DNA of 64,000 nt. Origin: Candidatus Bipolaricaulota bacterium (GTDB lineage Bacteria; Bipolaricaulota; Bipolaricaulia; UBA7950; UBA9294). The DNA lies in assembly GCA_028278555.1 (NCBI GenBank), contig JANQEA010000066.1, positions 1 to 64,000 on the forward strand, in the 5' to 3' direction. This document shows, piece after piece, positions 59,900 through 64,000 of this stretch. How positions within the stretch are numbered: the first letter of the stretch is position 1; the number at the start of each line of letters is the position of its first letter. Made by a program: the position numbers and the translations under genes. The notes under the pieces were generated by a model. That model had not been told where the DNA came from and ran no database searches. It saw only the letters and a list, made by a program, of their open reading frames with translations.

Positions 59900-59983
59900 T
59901 CGCCCATTTGCAGATCGCACCATCGCTTCCCGGTGTCGAGCCAGGGGAAACCTGGGCGAAGGTCGTGTATCATCACGGTTCTG

Positions 59984-61717
59984 ATGGATGGGCTGACAAC
60001 ATGGTTGTGGCGTTATCGGGGGCGAATTCTCGCGGGGTTCCTCTCACTGCTGATGGTCAACGGGGCGACGATCCTCGTCCCGCTCGTCATCCGTGAGGCG
60101 ATCGACCGGCTGACCCTCGGCGAGGGAGCCCTCCTCCGGAGCGGGCTGATGATCACCGGCCTCGCCGCGGTCGTGATGATCTTCCGTTTCCTCTGGCGGT
60201 ACTTCTTCATCGGCGCGGCGCGGCGGATCGAGCGCGAACTCCGGGCGAAGCTCTACTCGCACCTGCTCGGCCTGTCGGCCTCGTTCTACAATGAGACGAA
60301 GACCGGCGACCTGATGGCCCACGCGACCAACGACATCGAGGCGATCGCCCGGGCCTGCGGGTTCGGCGCGATCACGATCGCCGATCCGCTGTTCATGATC
60401 CCCGTCTCGGTCGCAATCATGATCTCGATCGATCCGCGCCTGACGCTCTACGCAATCCTCCCTCTGCCGGTCCTGACGCTGTTCATGCTCTGGTTCGGGA
60501 CGGTGATCCATCGCCGATTCGAGGCCGTCCAGGAGGCGTTCTCCACCCTGATGGAGAAGGTCCGCGAGACCGTCTCCGGCATCCGGGTGTTGAAGTCGTT
60601 CGTCCAGGAACGGGGCACCGAGGACGACTTCTCGACGACCAACCAGCTTCAGGTCGACCGGAACATGGCGCTCGTCCGGATCATGGGCCTCTTCCATCCG
60701 ATGATCGAGCTCCTCTCCGGCGCGTCGCTCGCGATCATCCTCTGGATCGGCGGTGTCGGCGTCATCCGCTCGACGATCTCGCTCGGCGACTTCGTCGCCT
60801 TCACCCAGTACCTGTCGATGCTGATCTGGCCGATGGTCGCGATGGGCTGGGCGGTCAACCTGATCCAGCGTGGCCGAGCCTCCCTCGGACGGATCAACCG
60901 CCTCCTCGCCGAGACGCCGGAGATCGTCGCGCCGGCCAAGCCGCGTTCGCTTTCCGGGACCCGGATCGAGATCCGCGATCTGACGTTCGCCTATCCCTCG
61001 CCGGACGGGCGCCCGGCGACGCCTGCGCTGTCGGACATCCAGCTGACGATCGACGAGGGGATGACCCTCGGGATCGTCGGGCTGACCGGCGCCGGGAAGA
61101 GCACGCTCGCCCATCTGATCCCGCGGATCTTCGATCCCCCGGTCGGGACGATCTGCATCGGCGGGATCGACATCCGCGATGTCGGGCTCGACGAGCTCCG
61201 CCGGTCGATCGGCTTCGTCCCGCAGGATCCGTTCCTCTTCTCCGCGACGCTGTCGGAGAACATCGCGTTCGGCGTTCCGGACGCCGCGCAGGAGACAATC
61301 GAAGAGGCGGCGATCCTCGCAGGGATTCACGACGAGATCCTCGAGTTCCCCGAGGGATACGAGACGACCGTCGGCGAACGCGGCATCTCGCTTTCCGGCG
61401 GTCAGAAGCAACGGATCGCGATCGCCCGTGCCCTCCTCCTCAAGCCGCAGATCGTCATCTTCGACGATCCGCTCTCCGCCGTCGACGCCGAGCGGGAGGA
61501 GTTCATCCTCGGCAAGCTGCGCGAGTTCTTCCACGGACGAACGAGCATCATCATCGCGCACCGGATCTCCGCAGTGATGCACGCCGACCAAACGATCGTC
61601 ATCGACAAGGGTCGGATCGTCGAGCGAGGAACGCACGAGGAGCTGATCACCGGCGACGGGATCTACGCCCGAATCTGGAAGCTGCAGCAGGCTGAGAGGA
61701 GGGCGAGTCAGTCGTGA
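59984..61717 (+). CDS. ABC exporter, half-transporter with degenerate Walker B
   Basis: A 577-residue exporter half with six membrane helices and an ATPase domain. Walker A is GLTGAGKSTLAH, the signature LSGGQKQRIAIARALLL is intact, and Walker B is IVIFDDPLSAVDAE, in which the catalytic Glu is Asp. That is the pattern of the regulatory half in heterodimeric exporters such as TM287/288. The next gene overlaps by 4 nt and supplies the partner. The ATG at 59984 is chosen from the first hydrophobic segment (ILAGFLSLLMVNGATILV), although it lacks a ribosome binding site. Confidence 0.9.
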   Translation: MDGLTTWLWRYRGRILAGFLSLLMVNGATILVPLVIREAIDRLTLGEGALLRSGLMITGLAAVVMIFRFLWRYFFIGAARRIERELRAKLYSHLLGLSASFYNETKTGDLMAHATNDIEAIARACGFGAITIADPLFMIPVSVAIMISIDPRLTLYAILPLPVLTLFMLWFGTVIHRRFEAVQEAFSTLMEKVRETVSGIRVLKSFVQERGTEDDFSTTNQLQVDRNMALVRIMGLFHPMIELLSGASLAIILWIGGVGVIRSTISLGDFVAFTQYLSMLIWPMVAMGWAVNLIQRGRASLGRINRLLAETPEIVAPAKPRSLSGTRIEIRDLTFAYPSPDGRPATPALSDIQLTIDEGMTLGIVGLTGAGKSTLAHLIPRIFDPPVGTICIGGIDIRDVGLDELRRSIGFVPQDPFLFSATLSENIAFGVPDAAQETIEEAAILAGIHDEILEFPEGYETTVGERGISLSGGQKQRIAIARALLLKPQIVIFDDPLSAVDAEREEFILGKLREFFHGRTSIIIAHRISAVMHADQTIVIDKGRIVERGTHEELITGDGIYARIWKLQQAERRASQS

Positions 61718-63801
61718 ACGATCACTTTCACGAAGACGAAGTCCTCGGCAAAGCGTTCGACGCGCGCCTGATGCGGCGGCTGATCCGCTTTCTTTCACCA
61801 TATCGCGCGCTGTTTGCCGTCTGCGTCCTCCTGACGGTCGCGATCGCTGGGCTCCAACTCGTCATCCCCTACATCAGCAAGGTCGCGATCGACAGCTTCA
61901 TGACGCTCCCGCGGAGCATCGTCGTTCTCGACGAGGTGCCGACCGCCGGGAATCCGATCGATCTCGGCAACGGGCAATACCTCGTGGAGACGCAGCATGT
62001 CCCCCCAGAGGTCCGACGCGACTGGGAGGCCGCGGGGATCCTGTCGATCGAGCGCTACCTGTGGATCGACGCCGGCTCGGACGAAGCGACCTTCGCCGAG
62101 AGCCATCCCGAGACGTTCACCGCCGTTCCCGGAGGCTGGTTCGCCAGCGAGGAGGACTTGCGGGCGCTGCCGACGCGGGATCTCGAGCGGATCCGCGGCT
62201 CGGCCATCGCCGGGGTCATCCGGCTGGCGGGAATCTTCGCCATCGTTCTGCTGACCCGCCTCCTCTTCACCGTTCTCCAGGTCTACCTGTTGCAGTACAC
62301 CGGCCAGCGCGTGATGTACGACATGCGCCGAGGGCTGTTCGCGCATGTGCTGCGCCTCCCGCTCCGGTTCTTCGATCGGAACCCGGTCGGCCGTCTCGTC
62401 ACGCGGGTGACCAACGACGTCGCCGCGATCAACGAGATGTTCACATCGATGCTGGTGAACCTCTTCCGCGATGCCTTCCTCATCCTCGGGATCCTGATCG
62501 TGATGTTCAGCCTCGAGTGGAGACTCGCTCTCGTCATCTTCGCCCTCTTCCCGATCATCGTCATCGCCGCGTGGCAGTTCCGGAACCGCGTCCGCGCGGC
62601 GTACCGCGAGGTTCGTCGACAGATCGCCCGCCTGAACGCCTACCTCCAGGAATCGATCTCCGGGATGCGAATCATCCAGATCTTCGTCCAGGAGCATCAA
62701 TCGAACGTCCGTTTCGGCGGGATCAACCAGGCGAAATACGTCGCGCAGATCCGACAGATGCTGACGTTCGCCGTCTTCCGCCCGATGATGAGCTTCCTCA
62801 GCTCGTTCGCCATCGCGCTCGTCATCTGGTACGGCGGGTTCAACGTCCTCCGCGGCAGCCTCTCTCTCGGTGCGCTGACCGCGTTCATCCAGTACGTCCG
62901 TATGCTGTTCGAGCCGGTTCTCAACCTCTCCGAGGGATACAACGTCCTCCAGGCGGCGATGGCGTCGTCGGAGCGGATCTTCCGACTCCTCGACGAGGAA
63001 ACGGAGGACCCGGGCCAGGGCGAGACCCTTCCCACGCCCGAGGGGCGGATCGAGTTCCGCGACGTCTGGTTCGCCTACAACGAAGAGGATTGGGTCCTCC
63101 GCGGCGTCTCGTTCGTCGCCGAGCCCGGGAAGCACATCGCCATCGTCGGGCCGACCGGATCGGGAAAGACGACGATCATCCGGATCCTCCTTCGGATGTA
63201 CCCGATCCAGAAGGGGCAGATCCTCTTCGACGGCGTGCCGATCGAGCAGCTCGACCTCGCGGAGCTCCGGTCCAAGATGGCCGTCGTCCTCCAGGACGTC
63301 TTCCTCTTCTCCGGCGACATCATGGACAACATCAAGCTCCGGTCCGACATCCCGGAGGAGAAAGCGATCGAGTCGGCCCGGTTCGTCAGCGCCGACTTCG
63401 TCGAGGCCCTCCCCGATGGGTACCACACCGAGGTCAAGGAGCGTGGCGTGACGCTCTCCGTCGGCGAACGACAACTCCTCTCGTTCGCGCGCGCGGTCGC
63501 GTTCGACCCGACGGTCCTCGTCCTCGACGAAGCGACGGCGAGCATCGATTCACACACCGAGGCACTCATCCAACGTTCCCTGCACAAGATCATGGAGGGG
63601 CGCACGTCGATCGTCATCGCCCACCGACTGTCGACGATCCGCGAAGCGGACACGATCATCGTCCTCCATAAGGGCGAACTCGTCGAGTCCGGAACGCACG
63701 AGGAGCTCCTCGCCGAAGACGGTCTTTACGCCGCGCTGCACTCCCTCCAGTTCGCGGAAGTCGAAGGCGGTTCTGCCTCTTCACCGAACGTCCCCGCGTA
63801 G
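61714..63801 (+). CDS. ABC exporter, catalytic half with long periplasmic insertion
   Basis: A 695-residue half-transporter. The ATPase has Walker A GPTGSGKTTIIRILL, an altered signature LSVGERQLLSFARAVAF, and an intact Walker B VLVLDEATASID. In the heterodimer its Walker B would form the competent site with the partner's LSGGQ, and its own LSVGE faces the degenerate Walker B. About 100 residues lie between the first and second helices (about 60-165), much more than usual, and should protrude outside the membrane. The ATG overlaps the previous gene (GTGAACG) and export of lipids or drugs is expected. Confidence 0.92.
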   Translation: MNDHFHEDEVLGKAFDARLMRRLIRFLSPYRALFAVCVLLTVAIAGLQLVIPYISKVAIDSFMTLPRSIVVLDEVPTAGNPIDLGNGQYLVETQHVPPEVRRDWEAAGILSIERYLWIDAGSDEATFAESHPETFTAVPGGWFASEEDLRALPTRDLERIRGSAIAGVIRLAGIFAIVLLTRLLFTVLQVYLLQYTGQRVMYDMRRGLFAHVLRLPLRFFDRNPVGRLVTRVTNDVAAINEMFTSMLVNLFRDAFLILGILIVMFSLEWRLALVIFALFPIIVIAAWQFRNRVRAAYREVRRQIARLNAYLQESISGMRIIQIFVQEHQSNVRFGGINQAKYVAQIRQMLTFAVFRPMMSFLSSFAIALVIWYGGFNVLRGSLSLGALTAFIQYVRMLFEPVLNLSEGYNVLQAAMASSERIFRLLDEETEDPGQGETLPTPEGRIEFRDVWFAYNEEDWVLRGVSFVAEPGKHIAIVGPTGSGKTTIIRILLRMYPIQKGQILFDGVPIEQLDLAELRSKMAVVLQDVFLFSGDIMDNIKLRSDIPEEKAIESARFVSADFVEALPDGYHTEVKERGVTLSVGERQLLSFARAVAFDPTVLVLDEATASIDSHTEALIQRSLHKIMEGRTSIVIAHRLSTIREADTIIVLHKGELVESGTHEELLAEDGLYAALHSLQFAEVEGGSASSPNVPA

Positions 63802-63819
63802 CGATAACCCGCAAGAGTT

Positions 63820-63848
63820 TGGCGTTTCGTGCAGCATCGTGCATACTT
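63820..63848 (+). promoter_or_regulatory. Possible promoter of the PAS-domain gene
   Basis: TTGGCG (63820-63825), 17 nt, CATACT (63843-63848), 14 nt before the ATG at 63863, which has GAGGGGG in between. Confidence 0.4.
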
Positions 63849-63862
63849 GGCCAGAGGGGGCC

Positions 63863-64000
63863 ATGGGCAAGCGCAATATCGCACGAGACGTAGACGTCAA
63901 CCTCTATAAGGAACTCTACGATCGCGTTCCCATCGGCCTGTATCGAACTACAACTCGCGGTCAGATCATCGACGTCAACCCGGCGCTCCTCCGCATGCTC
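63863..64000 (+). CDS. PAS-domain sensor protein, N-terminal fragment
   Basis: The first 46 codons of a gene that runs off the right edge. After a short start (MGKRNIARDVDVNLYKELYD) the sequence RVPIGLYRTTTRGQIIDVNP and ALLRML is the beginning of a PAS domain, as found in sensor histidine kinases, diguanylate cyclases and PAS regulators. GAGGGGG precedes the ATG. The output domain is outside the window. Confidence 0.75.
   Translation, partial: MGKRNIARDVDVNLYKELYDRVPIGLYRTTTRGQIIDVNPALLRML

Noticed and set aside
59836..59983. Possible thiamine riboswitch before the NitT/TauT-type importer
   Set aside because: The leader is about 35 nt, and none of the conserved thi-box segments can be found.
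61795..63474. Long antisense frames opposite the ABC exporter genes
   Set aside because: They are rich in Glu, Asp and Arg and mirror the codon pattern of the plus-strand genes, which have clear domains; they have no starts of their own.
1..64000. CRISPR arrays, insertion sequences, prophage or integrase genes, rRNA, origin
   Set aside because: No periodic repeats, transposase or integrase motifs, rRNA or DnaA-box cluster were seen. The codon shift at 35.4-44.1 kb is the only hint of gene acquisition.

Overview
The window is GC-rich, densely coded chromosomal DNA from a free-living bacterium. Diderm character is suggested by a truncated PorV-like outer-membrane protein at the left edge and a putative beta-barrel gene at 19801-20913. 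The gene set fits an anaerobe or microaerophile with peptide-based and glycolytic/gluconeogenic metabolism: NfnAB-type electron bifurcation, ATP-type PEP carboxykinase, GAPDH, a split transketolase C-subunit next to a small transaldolase, and many peptidases and peptide/solute transporters. I cannot fix the phylum from sequence alone; Candidatus Bipolaricaulota (Acetothermia) is a low-confidence guess. No phage, insertion sequence, CRISPR array, rRNA or origin is visible.

Layout. 1-5 kb: partial PorV-like gene, a secreted anchored protein, tRNA-Ser(CGA) and tRNA-Arg(GCG), a hairpin-rich stretch, a cold-shock protein and a sodium:solute symporter with a 40-residue accessory peptide. 5-13 kb: a MATE-like transporter, coaE, a methyltransferase, a DUF4384 secreted protein, a GNAT enzyme, an RsuA/RluB-type pseudouridine synthase, nadE, hsp20 and yidD. 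13.5-27.7 kb: M20 amidohydrolase, Asp/Glu racemase, D-cysteine desulfhydrase-like enzyme, nfnAB, NUDIX, outer-membrane-like protein, dinB, THEP1 NTPase, HPP protein, transketolase C-subunit plus transaldolase, nfo and lpd. 27.7-35.3 kb: tldE/tldD, an MFS exporter, and a five-gene bactofilin operon with a YhbD-type regulator and two very small proteins. 35.4-44.1 kb: a peptide-utilisation cassette (M42 peptidase divergent from GntR regulator, oligopeptide-binding protein, two permeases, S9 peptidase and a PLP alpha-oxoamine synthase) that lacks ABC ATPases and uses AGA/AGG arginine codons more often than its neighbours. 44.4-57.2 kb: pckA, then a tightly packed ten-gene minus-strand run pdxS-pdxT-gap-comF-MBL-dnaG-rpoD-miaA-nnr-tatD, then nadK. 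57.3-64 kb: a NitT/TauT-type ABC importer, a heterodimeric ABC exporter and the start of a PAS-domain protein.

The strongest non-gene signal is promoter architecture. Many genes without a Shine-Dalgarno site have a sigma-70-like -10 box ending only 6-9 nt before the start codon, with a -35 box 16-18 nt further upstream (coaE, pseudouridine synthase, nadE, yidD, racemase, THEP1, the gene upstream of dinB, nfo, nadK). This predicts widespread leaderless transcription alongside leadered genes with good ribosome binding sites. Two divergent gene pairs (hsp20/yidD and the dinB operon/THEP1) have promoters that overlap each other physically.
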